In this document: piece after piece, positions 39,577-50,769 of the stretch | Layout of the letters: every line of letters starts with the position of its first letter | Numbering within the stretch: the stretch's first letter is position 1 | Source: Capitulum mitella | Lineage: Eukaryota; Arthropoda; Thecostraca; Pollicipedomorpha; Pollicipedidae | Direction of reading: 5' to 3' | DNA length: 64,000 nucleotides | Assembly: GCA_030062745.1 (NCBI GenBank) | Contig: CP099842.1 | Location: 22,229,822-22,293,821 of the forward strand | Position numbers and translations under genes: made by a program | Notes under the pieces: generated by a model | The model's input: the letters and a program-made list of their open reading frames with translations, nothing else | Database searches by the model: none | Told to the model about the DNA's origin: nothing

Positions 39577-42500
39577 GTCAGCACAGAAACAGACATAATA
39601 AACCAACCTACCACCTCCAACCACACAATGGATGCAACCTAATGGTTTTGAGCCTAGCACTGGCATGTCTTCAAAAGTATGAACATTACAACATAAGACT
39701 GCTTTCAAAGGAAGCCAACAAAGTTTTTAGCAAAGCAGAACACTATACAACAGAGCATGAGCATCATCTTAACCCTTGCCTGGTGAGCATCAATGGTACC
39801 CCTCTGAGGGCAGAGGTGCCTTTGGGCTCCCCTACCTTCTTGAAAATGGATGGTGGTAGGGAAGTGTGGGAACTGTGCCTTCATCATGATAATTACAGCT
39901 ATGCAACATTAAATTTATGTGGCCTCTAACAGACAAACTTGACCAATTACCAAAATGAATTATTTTTGGAGTTTGTGTCCTATGCTTTCAAAAATGCCTT
40001 GTCTCTGTATCTCCTAAGAATGCAAAACTGAATCCTAAAAGGGGTGCTTTAGCCCCCATCACACCTGCTTGCAACATTCTGAACACATCTCATAATTGCA
40101 ATTTCTAATGATATTATTTGTAAATACTAATACTACCTGTCATGTTCCATCCTGGCCCTCACATGAACCTCCAGAAGTGTGTGTTGTATCACACTTCATG
40201 TTATACACTTTGGGAAGTTGGTGTAATGTTGGGAAAAGTTTTCTTTCATTATGAATGTTATGTTGCATACTGCTGTGCTATTGCAAATCCAATATTTAAC
40301 AATTTTTGATAACATACAAAGGACATGCAAGAATGCTGTACATGCTGCAGACCATGAAGATCATGGCTGCATGTTTTTTGACATAATGTCTGACAGCCTT
40401 GGTAAAAAGCTGGCCTAAATTAATTATGCCAACCACCAGTTTTTATTGATTTAAGCCAGTTTAAACTAGCTTAAATGAACAAGGGCAGGCTTAAATCAGC
40501 CCTCTGAAAAAACACCCCCTAAAAAGTTTCTGACAGGGTATTTATTGGCTGGTTAGCCATTCACAACCTGTATAAGGTCTGAGGGGAGGCAGTTATTTAA
40601 GCATGAGACAATTTTAGTCAATACAATAAGTTAAACACTGCCCCTATGAACATCCCTTTATTTATTTTTTTGGTGCAGTCTTTTTTACTGCAATGTGTTG
40701 CAGTGTGTCAGCAATGTGGCAGCAATGAAACAAACAAATATTCCAACCTTGCAACAAACAAGGTATCATGGCACACAAAACAGTCTGAAACCAAAACTAC
40801 ATGCTGTGATAGGTGGTGATAGGTGCAGTACTGCACAGCTCAGGTAGGTAGCCACAAATGTAGGCAGGTGTATGAACTAGTGGTAGGTAGAAGCCTGCCA
40901 TTCTGGAGGAGCTGCTAATCTAGCACATTTTGCCTTTTGGATGTTTGGTTCAAACTATTCATCTCAATGAGTCATAGCTGTTATGGTTTAAGCTGTTGGT
41001 ATCATACATCCCACCTACCCACCTAAGCCATCTTGTTTTAAGCACTCTGTCCTTTTTTCAAGGCAGAAGATGAATGTCAGTTCATAGTGAAATTCCCAGT
41101 CCATTGAGAATTTAAATACTTCCCAGCATCCAACAAGACCAGAAATCTGATTCATTGGTCCACTTATCTCCCACAATGAGCATTATATTTTGAAGAATGA
41201 CTGCATTCCCACACATCCCATCTCAGCATTTCTGGTTGACTGTGTGTCATCGGTGTTTAAGTTGAGATTGTAACTGATGTAGTGTTAGGCCTCAGTTTTG
41301 AAGATGATAGTTTTGGTCTTCATCAGCCAGTTCCAAAAGCAGTGGGACACCTAAAATTAATAGCTAATTTTACTATTTTGCAACAAGAAGACATAAGTGG
41401 CTGAAAATAAACTGTGTTGTCTGGTTTAAACCATGTGACTTACATCAACTAAGACGAGCCAGTTTAAACCACAGTTTAATCCAAGTGCTGACTGAAATTT
41501 CCCAACCCTGCTGCCTGACCTGTCCTGGAAAAAGTTGGCTTCATTTTTTTTTTACATAATGAAGAAAGGCATTTGTATCAAGTCATTCAGAGCTTTTGGA
41601 AACTACAATGATATGATCTTGGCAAAAGGTCATGTCCCAAAAACTGCCACACAAAACATGCTAACAAATGGCTGAAAAAGTGGACATACTGTGAACATAT
41701 CCTAAACTCCTTCGAAGCTAGGACTTCAGGATGATACCTCAAACACAAGAAACCTCAGGGACAAAAACCTCAAAATGGGCCTCTCAGGCCTCCTGACAGG
41801 TAAGGATCGAGACATACATCCCCATGCATACATCAAACAGTTCAGAAGCTACAATTAAACTCAGTACTGTTCAGGTTTTCTCTGTATACACTTCTATCAT
41901 AAGCAGCCAGTACTCTTATTGGAAACATCTACTACCATACAAACCAAGATAAGTTCTGCAGTTTCATATGCCTGTCATTGCTTCATAACACTTTTACCTC
42001 AAGGCATTAAACATGCAGAACTTGTCCAGCATGTACCTGCCTTGTCAATACAAAGTACATGGACTGCCACAGGTAAAGGCAGACATCCATGGAGTCAAAG
42101 CAGCAATATGTTGGTGGTCTTAAAGATAGATGATGCAACTTAAATCACCCCAATTATGCAGACTACACCCCATTCATCCACTTTTTGCAGAATGCAAAAG
42201 GTGGATAAATGTTGCCATACACAATTATGTTGTCATACACAATGACAACAAAAATTCCCCCAGCCAATCTGTGCAATTTTTCCAGACATCAAAAATGTGC
42301 ATCAATCTCATCTAAAACTGAGACAAAGGAACAGCAAAAGCATATAAAAAGTAATTTTGATCTTGAAACTGTATGTCACACCCTTCTGCATTTTTGTGGA
42401 ACAAATGTTCAAGACATGTGAAATACCATAACATCAAGACCAATAACATATAACACATCTAACAGAACTAAACATGGGCTGGAAGAGCTGTCAACCTTTT

Positions 42501-43142
42501 GTGTTTGGTAAAACCAAGGGATCTGTTATCTGTAATGGTTATGTTTCTGACAATCCTCAGCATGCCAAAACATCACTCTGTTTTCACTTACAAATAACAT
42601 TTAATATGATGATTATGGGTTGTGGATGAAAAAGCGCACTTGTAAATTTAATGCAAAAGGGTTGAATTATGACTGTTCCCACCCAATACTGGACTCAACA
42701 CAACACAGTTCATGTACCGCATATTTTACACAAGACATACTGTATCCTTACTTTTATGAACACTTCATCCTTATCCTTCCTGAAACACTGCATTAAAAGG
42801 TGAATAGGATCTTATAGGTTAGAGCCCATGGAATAAACCAATGTGTTTAATACTAGAAGCTATGCTTTCCATTTATGCAATTCATAAACTTTTTCCCTGA
42901 AGATAATTTCCTTGCCTCACATAAAAATGAAGACAAAACAAAGACAATGTTTTTACCCTTGACATATTCACTGTGGTTGAGGATGGTTTGTACCAAGCAA
43001 AAATAGGAGAGAAAATAAGTATCAGAAACCAGAATTCAAAGCATGAATTACTCAAGAGTGATACACTGTCACATGCATGACAATGCAAAGGATGTGATTG
43101 CTGGGCTCAATGTAAGAACTGGCACAGAGTACAAAATGCAGT

Positions 43143-43194
<52 letters not shown>

Positions 43195-43216
43195 ACAGGC
43201 AATCCTTTAGAAGCGC
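39577..43216. other. CpG desert
   Basis: About six CG dinucleotides in 3.6 kb, against a dense supply in the fold-back element and in the 44.2-kb patch. TG and CA are abundant, as expected from deamination of methylated CpG. No gene recognised here. Confidence 0.85.
43147..43192. repeat. (AT)n microsatellite
   Basis: Pure AT run directly abutting the left target duplication of the fold-back element. Confidence 0.95.
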
Positions 43217-43567
43217 ACGCCATAAACCAAGCACACTGGCTGACACATATACGGCGCGCGTGGCAAAAGGAGACGTCGGCTGTTGCAAGAAACAACAACA
43301 TTATGCACTGGAGCTCCAGGTCGTAGATCACCTACTATTCACTCTTGTTTTACACAGTAGGTTAGGTTAGGTTAGGTAAGGTTAGGTTAGGTTAGGTTAG
43401 GTTAGGTTAGGTTAGGTTAGCGAATAGTAGGTGATCCACGACCCTGGAGCTCCAGTGCATAGTGTTGTTGTTTCTTGCAACAGCTGACGTCTCCTTCTTG
43501 CCACGCGCGCCGTATATGTGTCATCCAGTGTGCTTGGTTTATGGTGCGCGCTTCTAAAGGATTACCT
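43197..43567. mobile_element. Fold-back element with a (TTAGG)n loop
   Basis: Two inverted arms of about 138 bp (43197-43336 and about 43430-43567) differ at only a handful of positions. They start AGG[C/T]AATCCTTTAGAAGCGC and end near CACCTACTATTC. The loop is mostly TTAGG repeats. The 7-bp ATACAAC occurs immediately outside both ends (43190-43196 and 43568-43574), as expected for a target-site duplication. No coding capacity. Confidence 0.75.
43352..43420 (+). repeat. Interstitial telomeric (TTAGG)n array
   Basis: About 13-14 tandem GTTAG/TTAGG units with one GTAAG variant, in the loop of the fold-back element. TTAGG is the ancestral arthropod telomere repeat. Confidence 0.9.
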
Positions 43568-44174
43568 ATACAACATACAATAAATGCATTACAATACAAT
43601 ATTTACAGTGATCTGATTAAGTGCCTACACAAACATGAACTTAAATTGATCTTCATCATGCACTGGACCTCATTCGCTTGGTACTTAGTATGCAGTACAC
43701 ATCTTTTTCTACAATTAAATGCAGTTGAAGACCCTTCCAGGCTCCATAAATCAACCAATGACAACATTTCAGACATCATTCTGCATCCCAAAACACAATT
43801 CATACTAAAAGTACTACCTTGCTCTTTGTTATCCTGCAACAGGTTATGATGGATGACCTTAGACCATGCTCAAGTAGAGTGATCATGAATGCAGCAGATT
43901 ATCATCATCTAAAAAAATGAGTATCTCCATTTTCTTTATTCAAAGAAACTGAATACCAGCACTAAATGCCAGTTCAACCTCAATCATTCCTATCATCTGA
44001 AATTAACAAAATTTTTCTAAAAGCACCACCCTGATTAAAGGTGACGAAATATCAAAAAATTGTCAGTGTCCTATCTATACAGAAGGCAAAACATACACCA
44101 TCAATCGTCATCTGCAAATGTAACCAGCATATCGTACAAAAATAGCTAAAAATGGCGTAAACTGCCATGCTCAC

Positions 44175-44432
44175 CTCTGCCGTAAACGTCAGGGTTGACC
44201 GTGCACCATTACTTCATAAGTCATGCGGTCGGCTTTTGTTGACAAACCCGCGGCGCGTTTTAAGGGCGCAGAAACCAGGTCAGATTCTCCAATGTCAACC
44301 AGATAGGCCAAGCACTAGGAGGTGTACGCAAAATTACCGCAGGCAGCACTGGTGTCACAATCGCACTCCTCGCACTCACAATTTTCACTTCAGTTCGTGA
44401 AAACAGCACAGAAGCATCAAATAAACACAACT
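44175..44432 (-). promoter_or_regulatory. Candidate distal promoter and non-coding first exon
   Basis: A compact CpG-rich patch after several kb with almost no CpG. On the minus strand TCAGTT (44434-44429), the arthropod initiator, is followed about 258 nt later by a consensus donor GGCAGAG|GTGAGC (GT at 44174-44173). No coding sequence is evident. It points towards CBP, whose first coding exon is 12 kb downstream on the same strand, so it may be a 5' non-coding exon of CBP. The link is inference; it could serve another transcript. Confidence 0.4.
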
Positions 44433-45241
44433 GAAAGCCAGCGTCAGATCTATTCAAAATGGCGACCCTGCTAACAGTAATAGTGATGGAGATCTAACTA
44501 CTTTCTCCTCTTACTAATGGATATATTTGGTATTCGGTGCTCTCGGCTGATGCGGATTCTTCTGGAAGGAAAGGACATTTTGGCATAGGTTTCAAGTTTA
44601 TCAAGAAATGCGAAATATACTACCTTGAGTTTTGCAATAAATTTGTCAGCACCTTTTTAATTTTCAATTCTAGAGTCTCGTTTTTGACCAAATGAGAAGA
44701 GGGTGAAAAATGAATGAAGGCAAATGTTAATATTCCACAAACTTTTCGGGGTTTCTAACCATATTATACTTAAAGCTATTATAAAATTTTGTGCGGCTGC
44801 TATCTTAACAAACTCTTCACATTATCAATTATGTTGAAATTGATTACTGCTGAGCATCTAAATTTTAAGCAATGGCATGATATCATACAAAAATCGGGTT
44901 GTACAATTTCATTTATCTCATTTTAAAACTTACTGGAGTTTTTCTCCGAGTGAAAGGTAGAATTTTCGGCTTACGTATATTTATTTTACGTGTATTTGAA
45001 ATCCAGTTTGGGAAGACGACTGATTGCTCACTTTATTTGGCCCATCTCTAGATGGGCAAACGAGCCTCCGCTATCTGATTGGTGCAGATTGGTCACATGG
45101 CAAGACTCTTGGATCTGACTGGCTTGTGAGCTGATGTCGACAATGACGTTTGTTCAGTACGACTATGTTCGATTATCATATTCATCCAAACTCGGAAAAG
45201 TGGCATTTGTAATGAATCGAGACTGCGCTCATACATGTAAG

Positions 45242-45300
45242 CAGGGGTGTTGCCAAGGGGGTAAGCAGGCCGTGGCCCTCCTTGCGATTGAAAATTTGAT
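45242..45300 (+). mobile_element. Possible hAT-type terminus, one end only
   Basis: CAGGGGTGTTGCCAAGGGGG is a typical hAT-MITE end. The preceding 8-mer CATGTAAG was not found after a matching right end, so the other boundary is unknown. It may have been split by the MITE at 45481. Confidence 0.3.
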
Positions 45301-45480
45301 GTTTCCTTAAGCACCAAAACTGGAAATGATAAAAAATTCCGGGACTCGAAAATAAAGCGACCGAATCTGAAGGGTTTCGGTTTTGAGGTTTTAAGGGCGT
45401 CGAGTTTGCTTTGGCCCCTCTTCGGCGAAATTCTGACCAAACGCCCTTGTACGTAACGTCTCATAAGTGGGGCCAGAGAC

Positions 45481-45743
45481 CAGGCACGTTGCCAGGATTT
45501 TCCTCAGGGGGGGGGGGCAAATGTCAAATTTCGTCATATGCCACAGGCATATGACGAAATTTACAAGAAAAGGCATCAGTTTTAGCCAGTTTATCTCATA
45601 TCTAGTGTACAGGAAAATACAAAATGGTTTTGCAACATATATATGATCACTATTACGTATTCATGCGAAATCCCCATGTATCTAGTGTAGACTGCTTGGC
45701 TCGGGGGCATGGCTTTCATGGACCCCCCTTGGCTACGTCCCTG
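45481..45743. mobile_element. hAT-type MITE, 263 bp, with perfect 8-bp target duplication
   Basis: Left end CAGGCACGTTGCCAGGA and right end (reverse complement) CAGGGACGTAGCCAAGG form about 14-bp imperfect terminal inverted repeats beginning CAGG. The flanks are CCAGAGAC at 45473-45480 and 45744-45751, an exact 8-bp duplication, the hAT signature. It contains a perfect hairpin (45526-45562). No coding capacity. Confidence 0.8.
45526..45562. repeat. Perfect 17-bp-arm hairpin inside the hAT MITE
   Basis: AAATTTCGTCATATGCC and its exact reverse complement are separated by a 3-base ACA loop. Confidence 0.9.
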
Positions 45744-46345
45744 CCAGAGACATCGGATAAATCAAAGATGAACCTTATGATGTGCATGAGTGTTACAGTT
45801 TTCAGTGCTTTTGTGAGGTGACATAAACATAGGAAAAAACCTTGGAGATGAAATACATTAGTCTGCCTGAGACCCGGGTAACGTCACCGGTCTTGGCCCA
45901 GTTCAAGCCAAAGATCCATTCTTGGAGAAAGAGGATGAATTGCACGCCCTTAAGCAAAAACGCGATTTGTGAGTCAGCCATGAGTACCAGAAACAACGTT
46001 TGCTTTTCAAACGATAGAAGAAATACTACGCTGCTTTACTGCAGTCGAAAAATTCTTTAGAAACGTGCTACCTGTTCTTGTCAGTGCATTTTTGTAAACC
46101 CTCAAAAGGGCACAAGTGTCGAAATTCGTTGTTAATTGCGCCCAGAGATGGCGCAGTCGGCATTCAAATGCAACCCAGTGGCGCAGTTAAACTGATGAAT
46201 GGATGTTCACTCAAGGCGAAAGGCGGTAGGTAGGCAAACATGTTTGCACCGAAGTGAGTGCATAATTTGATAAAGAGTAAATTAGAGGAGTTATAACGTA
46301 TAGGTAACTAAATTCACATTTCATTGTCTCATGAAAACACAGTAC

Positions 46346-46493
46346 CAGGGGTGTCGAAAAGTATTCTTTTGAGAGGGCCCTGGCCCACCCAATGTTGCTT
46401 TGGGCCCAAATATTTTCTGCGGGTTTTAAAGGGAAATGAGTAATAGCAGCAAAAAACGCCTGCAATATACATATATATGTGTATATATATATG

Positions 46494-46547
<54 letters not shown>

Positions 46548-46758
46548 CATACAATAAGAAATAGGCAGAAAGTAAAGAACAAAGTCAAAAGCAATCTATC
46601 TAAAAGCACAATTCTTCATTTGATAAATGGCAAAAAAAAAAACAAATAAATTTCCGTTGATCAAAATAAATTGGGCTAAATCCGTTGATAAACCCAAATT
46701 TGGGGGGAGGTTAGGCTCGGCTCGGCCCCCCAATCATTTACAGAAATCGACGCCCCTG
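46346..46758. mobile_element. hAT-type MITE, 413 bp, containing an AT microsatellite
   Basis: Left end CAGGGGTGTCGAAA and right end (reverse complement) CAGGGGCGTCGATT. Flanks CACAGTAC and CACCATAC agree at 6 of 8 bases, compatible with an aged 8-bp duplication. The inside is non-coding with a TA/CATA microsatellite. Confidence 0.6.
46464..46542. repeat. (AT)n/(CATA) microsatellite
   Basis: Compound AT tract inside the hAT-type MITE at 46346. Confidence 0.95.
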
Positions 46759-47212
46759 CACCATACCGTGTTTTTGCATTCCAGTTATAGCTTAGGCACA
46801 ACAATAAGCGAATGTGTTTTATTTGGGATCATTCAAATGAAAATCTACCCACCAGAGAAAAACATAACATGATTATGTGGGTGCAGGCCATTCCTTGATT
46901 TGCAGCCTGGCTTATTGCTCGTTTGTGTCCTTGTGGTGTAGACATTTAACAACACATCACATATCATGCTTAGTGTCGTATTTACGCATCACAGAGAAAC
47001 ATATGATTAAAAATGCATGTATTCCATTGATGTAAGGTAGGCATCTACGATGCCCAACACAGAAAACGTCTAGTTATCTGTGATCTCGGGCTTTTTCTAT
47101 GCCAAAAACTCACCTAGAATCGAGCGAGCTCCGCGTGATTCTGTGTATCCGAACCGACGAGGACCAATCTATGGAGGAACCAGCATGACACCTGCCTTTC
47201 CACCGGGAGAAG

Positions 47213-49890
47213 TCAGAGACAAGGCCCGTGCTTGAGATTCCCCGTGAACAAGGCACCATTTTCAGCAATGCATACACTGTAACCCTTGCTTATTTTTTTT
47301 CCAATGACGCCTTCTTCACAGAAAATGCAGGAGTCACTGTTTTCAGATTCCTCCCCGCTCTGACTTTTCCGTCCGAATTTCTTCGTTCTTTTCCGTGCTT
47401 GAATTACCTCTTGGCTGGTTTCGTCTTGGACTTGTTCTGCTTTTCTTCGAGCTTCCGCTTCGAAGGTGAACTGGTAAATGCCGCGGACATCTGACATTTC
47501 ACCCTTCGCCTAATCTCCTTTGGGGACGAAACTGGCAGTTTCAGGATATCTGACAACCTGCGCTTCCCACTGTCGTTTTTCCTCACTCCGCATTGGTCCA
47601 AAAGCATCTGGGTTATCGTAGCAACTATCGCTTCATCTTCTTGCTCTATCACTCCTTTCTCATGATCGTCATCATCTTCGCCTGCTGGGGCGACATCATA
47701 GCTGCTCTCATCGCCAACCTCCGACACATCATCAACGCCGCCAGCATGCCAGCCGGAGCGTCCGCTGCAGCTTTCACGATTGGCTGGCCGGGCCTTCCGC
47801 CTGCTGCTTCCACGGTCGGCTGGCCAGAGTGTCTGCTAGCTACTTCTCCAGCATCACGGGCATCTTCACCTTCGATAGAAACATATTCTGCGCCCGGCAC
47901 GCCGAACTTATCGGTGACGTTCAAAGTGTCATAGTGACCTCGGGAACCTCGTGAACCCGGAGGTGTCCATTGGCAGAGCTCGATTCGTCAGGACATGTGA
48001 AGCCGCGACGAAGTCTTCTGGAAGGAATACCTCCGGGTTCATTGTAACGATATCTGCTGCTCTGAAACCGTTGACGGCTTGCTCTGCAGGCAAGCTTTGC
48101 CAAAAAGTGCGCCCACGTCGTGTAAGGTTATTCTTTGGCCTGGTTTCTTCTTCGAGAAAATGCGCACTTCCTCCCTGTACCAGGTGTTTAGTGGACCGTA
48201 CACCAAGAAGTCTAGGGTCTGGGTCTTGTGCGATGTGAGCGGAAGTACTGTTAGTATGCTGACCCCGTGGTCCTCACAGACATTCATGGCCTCCATGGAC
48301 ACATGACTTTCGTAGCTGTCAAGGATTAAGAGCGCTCTGTTCTCAATGGATGACCTACTTTCCTTCGAAAAGTGCCTCAGTCATTCTGCGAAGGTCTCGC
48401 AGATGGCCCATCCATTTCCAGTAGCTGCATAGATGGTGTCAGGGGGTGTGCCCCGCTGGAAGGACTCTGCGGGGGACACCTCTTTCGAGCAAAGATAAAT
48501 TGCGGGGGCACAAAAGAGCCAGCTGCATTGCAACAGCACACGGCTGTAGTACTTTGGCTCTTCTCAGTGCTCTTGAAGACCCAGACTTGCCGCATACCTT
48601 TTCCCGCGGTGACTCTCTGTGCAGGCATCATAGTCGGACTGGTTCTCTCATCGACATTATAGATCCTGGATGGAGTACAACTGTGCTTATCCATCAGGAT
48701 CTTCACGTTGCTGAAGAACAGCTTTACTTCAGACTCCCTGAAGGCGGCCAGCCTTGCAATGCTGGTCGCCTCTGGGGAACGTATTGCAAGATTGGGGTGA
48801 CGTGCCGGAAGTCTTTGCGGCCAGTCTGTTCCGGCCATGCGCGAGGACTTATCAAAGGGATGATCAAGCTGCATGTGTTATGCAACATGATATGCAATCT
48901 TTCCAAGTTTCTGAGTCTGGGTTCTGAGAAACTCTTCTCACACCATAGAAGATGTTCGACATTTTTGGGGCCTTTGGCTCCAATTCTTTTTCGTAGAGAG
49001 AAAGAAAGACAGGTGTTCTCTCCTTTTTTGGGGAGCGAATGGAGTTCGGTTCGAGTTCCTCACCCGGCAAGAGGCGTCGACTCGAAGGATGGTTCGTGGA
49101 ATATTCTGGAAAGGAAAGGGCGTATATTAGGAACACCACTAGTGATACCGATTAGGGACAGTTCCAGGGGGCTCCTTGGCAATGCGATGAACCGGTTCCG
49201 CCCCACCCAACAACTGGGGGGGGGGACTTTGAGAATTCAGACCGATGCTTTCTGTGCAACGCACATACGCGCAGGTACTGAATGTCACAAAACTTGCTGA
49301 GTAGAGGAGTGGATCTATCTACCCTTCCGTGCGAAGCTGATATGACGCGCACGTGATATCATATCAGGGTTTCTGCATTTTACCTGATAATTATGGGGTC
49401 CGATAATTTCCTTGACTCGACGATCTTACTTAACCAAAATGTTTCGGTAAATGAAATGTTTTGGGTGTCACATCCCTTCCCCTCATGTACAAAACGCTGA
49501 TAAAACTCTTGAGCTAAATTTAAGAAAGTTTCGGAAGCACTTAAGCTAAGGAACTCTTGCATTTTTCGGTAATTTTTATACGATTTACATATAGGCATTC
49601 ATTCGAGGTCACAAGCCCGTTAGTTCTTTCGTCCATCTGCAGTTCCTCAGCACCACTGACTAAGAAACATACCTGTACACCCTGCTCGCCTTTCTTTTTG
49701 ACATGCCCTCTTTTACAGCCCGGACAGCTAGCTGAAGGGTGTTTGCAGTCCAGCTGAAAGGCTTCGTGTTGTCTGAAAATGCAGATGCACAAAGATACAC
49801 AATCCAAATCGTATCGCGGCCAGTTACATTCAGCTGCGCCCTCCTGCCGATGGCGCCACCCGTGGAGCATTTGCTACGGGCGAAATTCAA
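47213..49890 (-). mobile_element. Decayed pogo/Tigger-like DNA transposon (DDE transposase)
   Basis: From 5' to 3' on the minus strand: a psq-type helix-turn-helix remnant (LQLAVRAVKEGMSKRKAS, near 49.72 kb); DHPFDKSSRMAGTDW and RHPNLAIRSPEATSIARLAA; catalytic Asp of IYNVDE (about 48,651); SFVPPQFIFARKR; second Asp of ALLILDSYESHVSMEA (48318-48320); third Asp of THKTQTLD-like SHKTQTLDFLVYGP (about 48,211); then AAFTSSPSKRKLEE and a basic tail. All three acidic residues remain, but the frame is broken by several stops and shifts (for example, a stop just before HMQLDHPF and a shift between 48,377 and 48,340), so it is a pseudogene. Terminal repeats were not located. Confidence 0.8.
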
Positions 49891-50769
49891 ATTATGCTAC
49901 CTATGCACAAGAGCGTGGAAACCGGCGAGAAGTGTCTCATGCTTGGAAGAGTTTTACGTGAATACGGCAAACAGTCGTGTCTGTTTTTCAGAAAGTACAC
50001 TTCAGATGCCGTACATGTTATCAAACCTTACAGCCAGCACGATAAGAAAGGCTAAAGTAGTTTAGGGAACGCATAATTTTATCAGACAGCAAGGAGAGCG
50101 CAGCTTACCTCCGTTCCCCCCGGCTGGCACCGGCAAAGGATCACTCTAGTGATGGTAATTTTGGTTTCCAAAAAGAGAAGACTGAAACGTATGGTGATTT
50201 GCGAGAATGGAGGTGGGTGCAATTAGTCAGGAGAGCGCAATACACCCACTTTCCCCTACATGACGTTAAAATATGTCAAAGAGAATGAAAAGGACCGGTT
50301 CTGTGACACATTTATTGCTCGTCCCTGGATAGGATACTGCCTGCTGCTGTGTGAAATGATGGATATAATGGATTGAATGGATATAACGCCAAGGCAGGGG
50401 CGAACAGGCAGCAGTAACCTAATTTACCCTCAAATATAGTTTTCTCATCGGATTTGGGCTACGTTCTTTTGCCGCTTTTGGATACTAGTGATTTGCGTGT
50501 CTCATTTTGATGTATTCAATGATTTGCGTGATTGAATGGTCTGTGATTTGTAATTTACCTGCTTCCTGACTAAACTGTCGTCGTGGCGCATCAACGAGCA
50601 AAAAATATTCTGGTTACCCGATATATGTAGAAGAGTGGTTCGAACCGGACATTTAAAATTTTAGTTGACATGGCCCACCCATGTTGGCCTGGGAACGCTC
50701 ATCCTTTTCCAGAATGGGGTAGTGAAAGGATTTTATATAACAACTTTGAGCATTCGCTCTCGCTATCTT
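49891..50769. other. No recognised gene
   Basis: Nothing assignable. Adjacent to the decayed pogo element and may include its unrecognised end. Confidence 0.35.

Noticed and set aside
39642-39929. 95-codon plus-strand frame in the CpG desert
   Set aside because: No recognisable motif or splice context; open frames of this size are expected by chance in 64 kb.
49040-49060. tRNA-like GGTTCGAGTTCC box
   Set aside because: No A box, anticodon stem or acceptor pairing could be found around it.
50636-50650. tRNA-like GGTTCGAACC box
   Set aside because: No surrounding cloverleaf; an isolated match.
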